Source: Parus major
Taxonomy: Eukaryota > Chordata > Aves > Passeriformes > Paridae
Length of the DNA: 64,000 nt
Direction of reading: 5' to 3'
Assembly: GCF_001522545.3 (NCBI RefSeq)
Contig: NC_031768.1
Location: forward strand, 93,606,230-93,670,229
In this document: piece after piece, positions 25,320 to 48,243 of the stretch
Layout of the letters: each line of letters opens with the position of its first letter
How positions within the stretch are numbered: the first letter of the stretch is position 1
The notes under the pieces: generated by a model
Database searches by the model: none
Told to the model about the DNA's origin: nothing
The model's input: the letters and a program-made list of their open reading frames with translations, nothing else
Translations under genes and position numbers: made by a program

Positions 25320-28300
25320 GAAGGAAATAAACAGCACTTGCAAGGGTTTCACTTCATTACAGAGAAAGTTTTAAGTCAGAAAAAGAGATCAAAGTAGAAA
25401 TCAAACAGTGGAAAAACATAGAAAAAGCGCATCAGCAAACAGAATCAATAACGGTATAAAACATTGCAGAGAATTTCTGAGTTTGGTTTTTATTTTACAA
25501 AACAATTCCACAGCTGGTAAAAAAATTTAGTGGTAACATTATAGCGAGGCACATGGTTTTAAGACAATAAACCATTTGTGTGCTTTCCCTCCAAAATGGT
25601 CAGTAATTGCTATGGTTGTAAACATCAGTATTTAAGACAAATGTGTTTAAACATCCTCCTCAGTCTACAACAGCACAGTGATCTCAATTTCTTGAACATG
25701 TTTAAGTGCCAAAATGAAGCAAGAGCTGTTCTCAGGAAGTCAGAGGCACACACAGAGCCCAACACACTTTCCTTTCAAAAACACGGCTTCTGAAAAGAAT
25801 TTCAACTTGTGGCAGAAAATTCTTCCTTGGTTTTTGTAACAACCCATGAACAATGTTATTACTATAAATACTAAATGAGAAGAAGTTGCTCACATCATCA
25901 GTGTAGAGCCATTTCATATAGTACCAGTATTAATAACAGACCTCATCATAAAACTGAGCAAAACCTTGAAGTAGTGAAAAAAAATCCCGTATTTCAATGT
26001 ATAGAGTCTCATTATTTCTCTCCATTTCTCTTTCTAATATAGCTGGAAAGTCAGCTGATCCAGGATATACAAATTTCATGCTAGAACTGTATGCTAAGGC
26101 TGCTTGGTTGAGGTTACATTATCTGTACAGCAAAAAGTGAAAAAAAGTGGACAAATCAGTCAAGAGGCTGAGCAAAAAGCACTTTCTGTTGGAACACCAA
26201 ATCCTACTGAGATGAGCATCCAACATCAAAGAAGTTTCCTTAGGGAAGTCAGCCTTGAGTTAAGTCCAGTAGGCAACTGAGCAAGGACTTTGGGAAGGAA
26301 GGAGCTTTGCAATTCAAACCACAAACTCTATTTGCAGTAGAGCACACACAACCAACATTCCTGCCCTCAAAGACAGTGAGATGGAAAGCTTCAGGAATAC
26401 CCACCGTGCTTCCTGCCAAGCAGATAACCAAAGCTGATGACAGCAAAAAGTAACACAAAGTAGGTTTAATGACCAAAAAAAATTGTATAATGTTATCATC
26501 TAATTCAGATTGAAAACTACTCAAAGGGAATATTCATACAGTTTATTCCCCAGTTATGTAAAAATCATATAAAATAAAGTACTTCAGTGACAAAGTAATT
26601 TCTTCTGCTGTTATACTTGTCAACAGCCTCACTACTACTACTTAAAAGTGAGTAAGAATCTAAAGAGTTTTGTTCTGAGAGTTATTTTAAATCAAAACTG
26701 CTGTAGATGAAGCGACAAACCCTGAGTAGGTTTCACTTATTGGCAAGAATATGGCAAGTCTCTCCTCCTGTCTGATGTCCCCAGGAACACAAGAAGAATA
26801 CAACACCAAAGGGCAACACAAACCCCAGTGGCACTCTTGTGATCCTTGAGTCCTTGCCATCTCCCCTTGGCTTCCCTTCCTCTAAGGGCACAATTGCTTA
26901 GCCTCACGTGCTGTGCAGTCAAATGAAGATTTGTTCTTTTCTCTTCCTGAATAAAAGGCTGTGAAGCTGGAATTACAGTTTTAAACTGAGAGGAAAGGGG
27001 GAAAGAACAAAAATCCATTTATGTGCTATCTACTGGTATTTTCATAGATTTCCTACTTCTAATTGGCTATGTTTACAAGAGCCAACAAAAAGGTTCTGGT
27101 TAGCTACTCTGCACATTGGAAAACTAGCATTCACCATACCCAACTGTACTGTTCTTCCAGAAGAACTGCCAGGGAGTCAGGCTACCAGAACCCTGCCCAA
27201 GCTAGCCAAGGAATAAGCAAAAGGCTTTTACTCCTTACTCCTGATCTGAAGTAATCAAAAAAAGAATCCCAAAAGTCAAATTCTGCTCCTGTTGCTGCAC
27301 AACCTGGAATGATGATCGGAGTTAACATAACTGAGCTAGAGAGGGGAAGGAAAAACAATGGATACTGTGCTTGTAGCTTTTTCCAGGGAAATTCAGAGAT
27401 GCTGAAATTAAAGGAATATTGGAATGTAAAAGGCATTAGGGTTACATTTCTATTTCCCTTATACAAAGGAATTCTGTAAACATTATGAAAGGCCTACGAA
27501 AAGACTGGCATAGATCCTTTGACAGATGTAAATTAGGTTTTGAACTTGCTCCCGGATAAAAAAAGACACACATCAGTTTAGACACTTGTCTTAGATCAGC
27601 CAGGGAAAACAAGGATCAGTCTTCTTTAATTACCAGTCTCTCTTGAGCATTTAAGCAAATCTTTTCAAGAAGAGTAATAGTCAACACATTTATTTCAACA
27701 CTAACATCTAAATCCTGGGAGATAAAAAATGCGCCAGGACATAGCACTTGAATCTGCGTAACTGATTCATCCCAACATCAGTGCCATCAGTGCCAAGGTG
27801 GCATTTTTCATTTAAATGCCTTTGCAACAGTAATTCTGGCAAGTAATGCTTGTCAAAAATCTCCCTTTGATACCATCTGCAAAAGGGGATCTTTAATATT
27901 TTTTTTTTAGAGGATCCTTACAGGTAGGTGGTACTGAGCTTTATAAATTATCAGAAGGACATCTGAATTTAAGATTTTGGATTAATTAATTTCTTAGTAG
28001 CTTTCTGGAAGCCATAGAGCTATTTGCCTTCACTGTGAGCTTAGACTGTACAGCCAAGTAGATCTAGGTTTTTACTACATCAAAATCTTTGTGGTTCAAG
28101 TCAGGGATACACTTGCCATGCAAACACAATGCTCTTAAACAACTAAACTCTTGGTAGATTGAGGAAAAGATGCTTCAGTTCCCACTAGAGTACACTGGGA
28201 AGCCATCACCTTAAACAATGGCTCCAGCAAGAGAGTTTGGTAAAAAGAAAGGGGAAAACAGTTAAACACCATCTCACACAGCAGAGAATCTGCTCAGATA

Positions 28301-29510
28301 TTAAACTGACCACTGCAATGCTGTGGGAGTGAATGATTATCTGTAGCACAGAAGATAAAGAGTGCAGAGTAGCCCAGGAATTTGGAAACAGACTGCTCAG
28401 CACTTGTTTGGAGCTAGCAGCAGGATTGTTTCACACTTTCCTTGCTACCACAGGCAATAAAACATTGTGCTTTCTCCTCTATGCAGAGAAGTTCACTGGT
28501 GTGTGCTAGAGTTTTAGCAGAAAGAAAACTGATTCCACTTACAAAGAAACAAACAGAAATGTTGGAATTTAACTTAGTTCAGAGGAAAGCATCTTCTCCC
28601 TGACCCAGGCTGCTTAAAAACAACAGCCCACTTCTACCTTATGACAGTTTGTCTTTTGAGAAAGGACATACATAAATTCTTTTTTTGTTTGCCTACCATG
28701 CCCTTTGCATTGCTCTTATGCTACAGCTGGAGGACAAGAGAAACATCTCACTTTCTGTGAAAAATATCAGCTTCCTACCTTGCAGTCATGACAAAGGAAA
28801 AGTTCTCAGGTTCCTGGTAGCTGAAAACATCAATGGACCTTATTTTACAAGTGCTTTTCCAACAGAAACAAGTTTTTTCAGATGAAAATGTCCCTTTCAT
28901 GTAATTTAAGGGAAGACTATCAGTATAGACTGAGAATTAAATACTTCATTGAAGATGCAAACATTTCATGATTAGTCCACAGCTATGTTTGCTTTTAGAA
29001 TTACATCTTTCAGATGTCTCATAAATCTAAAATTTTGCAAGAGAGACAGGAAAAGAAAGAATACCAATAATTCCATTACCCAAGGCAAACAGTGCAATGA
29101 TTAAGTGACACAAAGCTATTCAAAAATCTCCCAAGTGGCTGGTAAGAAATCAGTTTTCAACTCTAGAACTGGCACCCTAAGCTCTTTACTTTACAGACTT
29201 CACACATTACTTTGGAACTTCTGCAAAACCAAATGCATGAATTTATGCAAGAATCACCATAACAAATTGTGGACCTCTGCCCAGTTCTTCTGTCAGGCTG
29301 AATTTCATTTGATCACAAGCCCCCTGTCCCACAGACACCACTGCTTACAAACCCAAGCAACTGCAGACGCTGGGTGTAACACAAGGAGCTCCTAACAAGC
29401 AGCTGAAAGGCACGTGTTCAAAACAGAAGTAGGAAACTACACAACACAGTGATCTCAACACAGTTCCATCTAGAACTTCCTAGAACTTTGTGAGGCATCC
29501 AGTATTCCTG
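25314..29510 (-). other. SFT2D2: Probable SFT2D2 3' UTR
   Basis: This lies downstream (leftward) of the SFT2D2 stop. No other gene is visible before TBX19. AATAAA hexamers on the minus strand occur at 27689-27694, 26542-26547 and 25314-25319, so the UTR could end at any of them; I placed the boundary at the last one. The stretch is free of recognisable CR1 or LTR insertions, unlike the region to its left, which fits transcribed sequence under constraint. The extent is inference. Confidence 0.35.
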
Positions 29511-34908
<5,398 letters not shown>

Positions 34909-35356
34909 GGCTTCACAGCCCGCCCGGCCGGCCGGCCGGAACGCCCTGCCCTGCCCTGCCCTTCCCTTCCCTGCCCTTCCCTCCCCAGGGACTACCAGCC
35001 CCGGCAGGCACCGCGCCCACCTGCGCGCCGCAGGTAGGGGCAGGCCGGCGGGGCGGCGCGCAGGCTGCCGGGGGATGTAGTCCGGATGTGGATGGATCCT
35101 CTCTCCCGCCAGCACTTCCCAATCCATCACTTGGCAGTAGCCAAACTCATTTTATAGTCACAGTGAGGTTTCATTTTAATCCCACGACTATGGCTCTTCT
35201 CCCGCTCACTTTATTTTCGTAATGAGCCGAACAGTCTCCTGCCAGACAAAGGTATGTGGATACAATGTCTTACTAGCAGCCAAAATTCAGCAGCACAGGT
35301 AGTTATTTCAATCTATTTTGCTCAGTTAAAAACAGAACTGTAAATGTTTAGTACGT

Positions 35357-35362
35357 TTTATT
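35357..35362 (-). terminator. TIPRL: Candidate TIPRL polyadenylation signal
   Basis: AATAAA on the minus strand, reading as TTTATT here, about 450 bases from the SFT2D2 start codon. It is the last canonical hexamer before the next promoter on the same strand. Confidence 0.45.
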
Positions 35363-36144
35363 TAGCAACATACAAGGAACAATATAAACTGCCACATAAA
35401 ACTTGACACAAAACAGCTGGAGAATCACCCCACTCCCTCCCCCCGAAGTTATTTCTTCAAAGTGGTACTTTTCTGTGGAAATTTTGTGCCAGAGAGCTTG
35501 CTGAACGCCAGTTTATACTGCTGCTTCTTGGTAATCTGTGTGGTGTAAGAAAGTCACAAAGTGCTCCAATTCTGAACTTGTTGTAACTTTAACTTCCTAA
35601 AGGTGTTCTTGTGATTTCCCCAACACCTGTGTTCCACTGAAATGCACAATACCCTTTAGAACAGATGGAGAGCACGTACCTATAGTCAGGATACAAGTCC
35701 ATTCCATAAAACTTTACCAATGGGTCACAAATTAGGATGTATGATGGACAAGAGAAAATACACAGTATAAGCTAAACATGCAGAGTGCCCTTTCCACTGC
35801 TCCCTCCCTCACTCAGTGGTTTTTCCACCCACACTCTATTTCAGCCCAAAGGAGTTTAATGTTAGCATCACTGACCAAGCCCAAATTAGAGTTTGAATTA
35901 AAAGATGCAGTTATAGTTTCCTTCATGCCAGCACTACATGACCTCTGCTCCCAGTCACACCAGCTATAAAGTGTGTTTCTATAAGCCCTAAGGCATGTAT
36001 ACTAATATATGCTTAGAGTAAAAGAAGTGCCATGATTTACTTCTACCAGAAAAATCTCTTCACCCCCATTTGTTGTTCCCTTCCTTTTCACTCTTTCCTC
36101 ATTTCCCTCTATCACTGGATTGGACCAAAATAATCTTCTATTAC

Positions 36145-36205
36145 CAAATGGATTTTAATCTCTTCCATGCTGTACTCAATGGCAATCCCCTTCTTCATCC
36201 TGACA
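36145..36205 (-). other. Exon-like coding patch of unknown origin
   Basis: On the minus strand a strong acceptor (a long T-rich tract ending in ttttag) is followed by 61 bases. One base completes a split codon, then there are 20 codons (VRMKKGIAIEYSMEE onward) ending at a GT donor (ttg|gtaata). Third codon positions are mostly G or C in otherwise A/T-rich DNA, as in a real exon. I cannot match it to a known family. It does not fit TIPRL's exon 6 phase (phase 0 there, two leading bases needed here), so it is not a simple alternative TIPRL exon. Confidence 0.35.
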
Positions 36206-36487
36206 CTAAAATGTTTAGGAAATAAGAGCACGAAGATAAAAAAAAGCCAACAGAATTTAGGACTGTAATGGGGAACACTTCTATTTTGAAGTGGTGAAAA
36301 ATTCATTCACCCAGATCATGTCTGATAATTCTTACAGCTGACAACTTCTCTCAGAAACTGTTTCATTTCAGTTTTCTTCACTCATCCTATGGATCATTCT
36401 TTTGCAGTAATCCTTTGCAAAGGATTCCAAAGATAAGGCTGAAGGTGTACTCAGAAAAAAAATACTCTAATCAATAACTTTGTACAA

Positions 36488-36600
36488 ACTAATCCTCACA
36501 GTCCCTCTGTGAGGTAGGCATATATTAACTCTCATTTTTACATACAGGGAATGGAGGCATAGAGAAAGGTCTTCCACAGTTAATCAGTGACACAAGAAAA
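36488..36600 (+). repeat. MIR-like ancient SINE
   Basis: The sequence carries the blocks taatcctcacag, ctctgtgaggtaggca, a ctcatttttacatacaggg stretch, then gaggcatagagaaaggtct and ttaatcagtgacaca. These follow in order the well-known MIR core and 3' half (deposit of tRNA-derived SINE with an L2-like tail). It lies in the TIPRL 3' region. Similarity is by memory, so a repeat-library search is needed. Confidence 0.6.
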
Positions 36601-37840
36601 ACTGCAGGCAGTTCCTGCCTTTCCATCTGCTATAGAATTAACTAGACCAGGCTTCCTCAAATAGAAGTGTAATTTATGTGTTATTTGTTTTTACTAAGGA
36701 AACAGTCACTCAGATGACAGTAGATTTTTTTTCTCCCCTAAAAACCTCAGAGTCTTCTCTACATGAAAAAGAGTTCACAAAAGATATGGTTTTGTGGTGG
36801 GTTGCTTCTAGTAAGCCATGCAGTGTATAATACAAAGATTTTTAAACAAAAACACCAAGATATCAGGATGTGTTATCTGCAAGCACCTTGCACCACAAGG
36901 CCTGCTTTTCACTGCAGTTACTTGCTTCCTGCACTGAGTGTCAGCAGCAAACCCAGACAAGCCTGCTCAGCTGCCCCATTCTTAGGCCAAACCAGTAACA
37001 CATTGCAGGATTTCCAAAAGCAATAGAAGTATTTCAGTTTCATCTACAGAGTGTTGAAACCATGACAATACAAGTGATCACAACATTAGAAGAATATTAA
37101 AATAAACCAAATTATGTATCTGGAATATATATTAGCATCCTTCTAATGCCATACAGGATCTTTTTCGAACTCAAAATGCCAGCATCCTTTAGGGATCAGA
37201 CTTCCTCAGCCTTAAGCCCTACTGCAGTTTTGCAATTTGGCAGTCAGGGCAGTAGAACCATCACATGTGGGCACATCCAAGAGAAGGCCAGTGCAGGACA
37301 ATGCCTTTCCAGCATCATACATGACTGGAGCAGCACAGGGACCCCAAGTCAGAGTCCCAGAACTGCACAGAGAATCCCCAAACTTCCCAGAGAACTCCAG
37401 CTGACATCAGATTAAATTAGCATTGGTGAAGAGACTTACTAGGGTCTCTCTGTTAACCTCCAGCTCTCCTCCTGCTCTGGAGTTAATGCCTCACAAATGA
37501 TTTTACCTTTATATGGTGTCAAACAAATGTATTTTTCTTCCTTACACCTACACCTATCCTCAAATTAATATTTTTAGGTGAGACTCTGGATCAGAAACTA
37601 CAAGAAGTAACTTTGTTGGTTATCAGTAGGGGCAGCCAAGCAAAATGGGTAGTTTAAGACTGACAGATCAAAATAAATGCAGAGGATTTTTTTTTTTTTA
37701 CTGTGGATTATTTCTCAATAAAAATAAAATGCCAGTTTTACAACTCTGGTAGTTTCTTAGTATCTGAAGCAGCACTAACAAAATCTTCATAGAAGTATTA
37801 GCAGATGGGGGCCCAGACAATACTCCTGCCTGCTTGGTGA

Positions 37841-37928
37841 ACTAAACAGAACCCAGACTCCCAACAGTCATTTCTCCAATGCTGTTGAAAACTGTAACTC
37901 GCCACCAGTCTATCATCAACTCCAGACA
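37841..37928 (-). other. Candidate conserved ancient element in TIPRL 3' UTR
   Basis: On the minus strand this reads gactggtggcgagttacag, ttttcaacagcattgg, agaaatgactgttggg and agtctgggttctgttta in succession. The string seems familiar to me as a widely conserved SINE-derived vertebrate sequence, but I cannot name the family with certainty. It also forms a short open frame (WWRVTVFNSIGEMTVG), which I read as coincidental. Confidence 0.35.
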
Positions 37929-38113
37929 CAGGTTAAAAAAACAAAATCCAAACAAAAAACACCATTAGCAAAACCTGCTTGAAATGTTTTCTCCCAAAGG
38001 CTACAGAAAAATTAGCCAAATTCTTCATTCCACTAGTAGTGAAATGTCCCCCCCATGACAACAGTTGTGATCACATTATCTCCAGTCTACTTCAAGTCCT
38101 TATGAAGTCACAT

Positions 38114-45122
<7,009 letters not shown>

Positions 45123-45344
45123 GGCGGGCTCCTCTCCGCCGAGCAGAAGGCAGGAGGCGGCGGAAGGGGCGGCGGCGGAGGCGGCGGAGGCGGCGGAGCC
45201 CCTCTCCTCCCCTCTCCTCCCGCACAGCCCTCACAGCAGCGGCGGCTCCGGAACCACCGCCCCGTGGCGCTTCCGCTTCCCGGGGCGCGCGCGGCGCGGA
45301 GCCCGGCGGCGGAATCCTGGGATGCATCAGGAAGAACAGGGCGA

Positions 45345-45865
45345 GGGAAGGGATCCAGCGGCTCTAGTGAGCCCACATCTGCAGTGTTCTGTCCAGGACA
45401 GGAGAGACACGGAGCTTCTGGGGCGGGTCCAGCGGAGAGCAGGGAAAATGATTGAGTGACTGGGGCATCTCCGTGAGGTGGAAGGGCTGAGAGAGCTGGG
45501 CATATTCAGCCTCGGGAAGAGGTGGCTTCATCAATGTGAACACGTATCTAAAGAGGGAATTCCAAGAATATAGGTCCAGGCTCTTCTCCGTGGTGCCAAG
45601 CCGTGGGACAAGAGACAATGGGGCAGAAACTGATGCACAGGAGTTCCACCTGAACATGAGGAAGAAACTCTTTACTATCCAGGTGACTGAGCACTGGGAT
45701 AGGTTGTCCAGAAAGGTTGTGATCTCTCCACCACTGGAGATATTCCAGATCTGTCTAGACACAAGCCTGTGCCATGTGCTATGGGATGACCCTGCTTGAG
45801 CAGGGAGGTTGGACCAGATGACCCATCGTGTCCCCTTCCAGCCTACCCAGTCTGTGAATCTGTGA
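45345..45865 (+). repeat. CR1 LINE 3'-end fragment, sense
   Basis: About 500 bases in plus orientation encode a broken end of CR1 reverse transcriptase (LGRVQRRAGKMIE, later MRKKLFTIQVTEHWDRLSRKV). They then run into gagatattccagatctgtc, ttgagcagggaggttggaccagatgaccc and a final ctgtgaatctgtgagg. Several in-frame stops show it is dead. It abuts the TIPRL CpG island. Confidence 0.92.
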
Positions 45866-47150
45866 GGTGATATGGGGGGGCAGGTGGGTGAGGGGTGGGG
45901 AGCCACACTTCCCTGTGCTGCTGGAGCCACCGTGGGGAGAGTGGGCTCTCTAATCTCCTCTGCCCGGGATCAAGAGCCAGCAAGCTCACCCAAGGCCCTG
46001 TTCCAGCAAAGCTGAGCAGCAGAAGGCAGCGGAGAATGTCTGTGCGCCCCACAAGTGCTTGTGCCTCCAGCCACTTCCCCATGGGTACCTCACCGAGAGC
46101 AGTGGGACAGCTGGGTAGGAGCACTTTTGGGGAGCTCTGAAGCCTCTGGTGGCTCTGGACCATCTCCATGGTTGCAGCAGGCATTAGGTGGTTCCATCAC
46201 ACAAGTGCTCTGTGCTTATATGGTACACACACATCTGTGCACTCGGAATCACATCTGGGCTAGGTTAGAAGGGGTCACAATGGATCATCTGGTCCAGCTT
46301 CACTGTTAAAGCAGGGTCAACCCAGAGCACACGGCACAGGATTGTGTCTAGACAGGTCTGGAATATCTCCAGTGAGGGAAACTCCATAATCTCTCTGGTT
46401 GTGAATAGTCACAGTCTATAGCACAGGAAATAAATTCTTCCTCAAATTCAGATGGAACTTCTGTGCATCAGTTTTTGCTCATTATGGAATCTCTTGTGCT
46501 GGTTCGATGTTTTTGAATACTGTCCAAAGATGGTCTTTCTAAAATGTCAAAGTGCAATGGCATGGTAAGCTTTAAGAAGTCCTGTGAAAACCTATCAGTA
46601 GAACTGGTTGAAAATGATACATCAGCTTAGTATTCCAGCACTGATGGGTGGGTGCTTGTCTTGCTTTTCTGCGTCATCATCGAAAGGGCAGACTAACTCT
46701 CTACGGACTTCCCCTGGCACAGGAGCAAGACACAGTCCCGCTCCTGCTGTTGGAGCATTGGAGTGAACTGAGACAGCAGCCATAGGAAACTGATGTCCAC
46801 AGCATTAAAAACTCCACAGAGCCATCAAAACATAGCACAGCTCACATCAGGGCTGTCACCCTCTGCCTTCAAGGGCGTTGCCAGGGAAAAGCAGGAACTA
46901 GGGATGCACAAGCACGGCATTTAATTATTGTTCACCCTTTATACTGTGCCCTTTATACCGACACCTATATCCTATGTCTTGCTTCAAATGTGTGTGCGGA
47001 AAAAAACTCTGCCCCAAATCTTCTTTGTGTTACTTTTAATAGTGTTTCGGGGTCTAGGAAGTCCAGCACTTAGGCTCTACGACTGCCCAGCACTACTAGC
47101 TGGGACAAATGGCTTTACCTCATCAGTGTAAAGTACTTCTCCCCGCCTTT
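45866..47150. other. Spacer between TIPRL and GPR161 promoters
   Basis: Besides the antisense CR1 at 46.25-46.50 kb it shows no gene. A GC-moderate stretch with many Pro/Ala/Ser open frames lies at 45.87-46.2 kb. The two promoters are divergent but separate, so this is not a shared bidirectional promoter. Confidence 0.6.
46245..46495 (-). repeat. CR1 LINE 3'-end fragment, antisense
   Basis: It is the same CR1 3' region as 45.54-45.86 kb but inverted: ggatcatctggtccagctt, aaagcagggtcaacccagagcac, ggcacaggattgtgtctagacagg, tctggaatatctccagtgaggg and gatggaacttctgtgcatcag. Together the two copies form a large imperfect inverted repeat about 400 bases apart. Confidence 0.9.
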
Positions 47151-47800
47151 TAACTGAGCTCCCGAAAAGTGCGCGGACCGCCCCGGGGCGGCGGCGGAGA
47201 ACATGGCGGGCGGGCGGGGAGGGGGCGCGGCGGGCTGAGGCGGCGGGGCGGGACGGCAGGAGGGGCAGGCCCGGGGCCGGGGCCGTGCCCATGCCCATGG
47301 CGGGGGAGGCTCGGGCCGCGGCGGCTGAGGGGCGTCCCGGGCGCCCCAGACAGGAAAGTCTCCGGCGGCGGCGGGCGGTGAGTGCGGAGCCGGGGAGGGG
47401 GCAGAGGCGGCGGGATTCGCTCGCCGCCGGCGGGTGCGGGGGAGGTGATGGATGCCCGGGGCAGAGGACCCTGTTCCAGCCCTTTGTTCGCTGCCGGAGG
47501 GAGCGCGGGGGCAAAATGGCGAAACCCCCCTTCCCCATAGTATTTCTAACTCGATCCCACCCGCTGTGTGTGTCCGGGAAGCACTGCCCGCGGCTGGGAT
47601 GGGATGGGATGGGATGGGATGGGATGGGATGGGATGGGATGCTGTCCCCGCCCCGGGCAGCCCTGCCCCGGGAGGGCCACCTCTGGCAGAGGCCGCTTTC
47701 CCCGCAGGGTGCAGCAGGGCCGTGAGGGGACCGGGAGCGCCAGGTGCCCCGGGCATCGCTATGGCGGGGAGCGGCCGCGGGGGAAGCCGCCTTCGCAAAA
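47150..47800. promoter_or_regulatory. GPR161: CpG island and promoter of GPR161, with likely 5' UTR exon 1
   Basis: CpG-dense block with two YY1-like sites on the plus strand: gaacatggcgg at about 47199-47209 and AAAATGGCG at 47513-47521. A good donor (gcgggcg|gtgagt) has its GT at 47378-47379 and would end a non-coding first exon at 47377. Long open frames on both strands (up to 272 codons) are a GC artefact: low-complexity Pro/Ala/Arg/Gly, no start context, no family. A nine-unit GGGAT repeat sits inside. Confidence 0.75.
47596..47640. repeat. (GGGAT)9 tandem repeat in CpG island
   Basis: Nine exact consecutive copies of gggat span 45 bases in the GPR161 promoter island. The opposite strand reads (ATCCC)9. 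With four or more G-runs of three on one strand it has the makings of a G-quadruplex. Copy number is likely to vary between individuals. Confidence 0.97.
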
Positions 47801-47974
47801 CCCGCTCCGGCCAAAAAGTGTTGGAAAGACAGACAGAGGTGGTGCAGGCGTGCTGAGAGAGAAAGAAACTCGAGGGGAAGTGTTTTTGCGCACATCCTCA
47901 GTCAGAGGCTAGGGAAGAGCTAAGTTATGTTTTTACAAAGCATGGCCCAGTAATGTCTTTAATTATGTTCTTAG

Positions 47975-48064
47975 GAAAGTACAGATAAAAATGGAAAAAA
48001 GGCATCTTTCCAGACTGACAATGCTGCCTAATGCCACAGCAGCCATGCAGATGGAAGCATTTCT
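47975..48064 (+). other. GPR161: Possible second 5' exon of GPR161
   Basis: A pyrimidine-rich acceptor (gttcttag|gaaag) and a consensus donor (tttct|gtgagt) frame 90 bases. It contains an ATG at about 47991 with an open frame to the donor (MEKRHLSRLTMLPNATAAMQ onward). That frame does not join in frame to the GPR161 ATG through any of the acceptors I considered (48918, 48950, 49137), so if the exon is real it carries an upstream ORF. It could equally be chance. Confidence 0.3.
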
Positions 48065-48222
48065 GTGAGTACTCCCAGCTGTCTGAGACCTATGACCCAT
48101 CCTGGCACAGTTGCAGAATTAGCTGAGATAACTTTCCTGAGTCCCTTACTTCCCAGAAAAGCTAAAATCAACTTTATATTCGTTGGTGGACTCTTCAACT
48201 TTTTCTAGTCTGCATATTTGCA

Positions 48223-48243
48223 TTTGTTTGTTTGTTTGTTTGT
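48223..48243. repeat. (TTTG)n microsatellite
   Basis: Five consecutive tttg units in the GPR161 5' intron. Confidence 0.9.

Larger units (their letters stand above)
35357..38113 (-). other. TIPRL: Probable TIPRL 3' UTR
   Basis: Between the TIPRL stop and the SFT2D2 promoter, on the TIPRL strand, the last AATAAA reads as TTTATT at 35357-35362, giving a UTR near 2.8 kb. Another AATAAA overlaps the stop codon itself (38113-38118). The stretch holds a MIR-like element (about 36.49-36.60 kb), an unidentified conserved-looking patch (37841-37928) and three minus-strand coding-like patches (35449-35535, 35680-35734, 36145-36205). Those patches leave open a separate small gene in this gap. Confidence 0.45.

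Noticed and set aside
47077..47895. 272-codon minus-strand open frame and several plus-strand frames in the GPR161 CpG island
   Set aside because: Low-complexity Pro/Ala/Arg/Gly sequence caused by high GC and few stop codons. The same is true of frames on both strands in the repeat (GGGAT)9.
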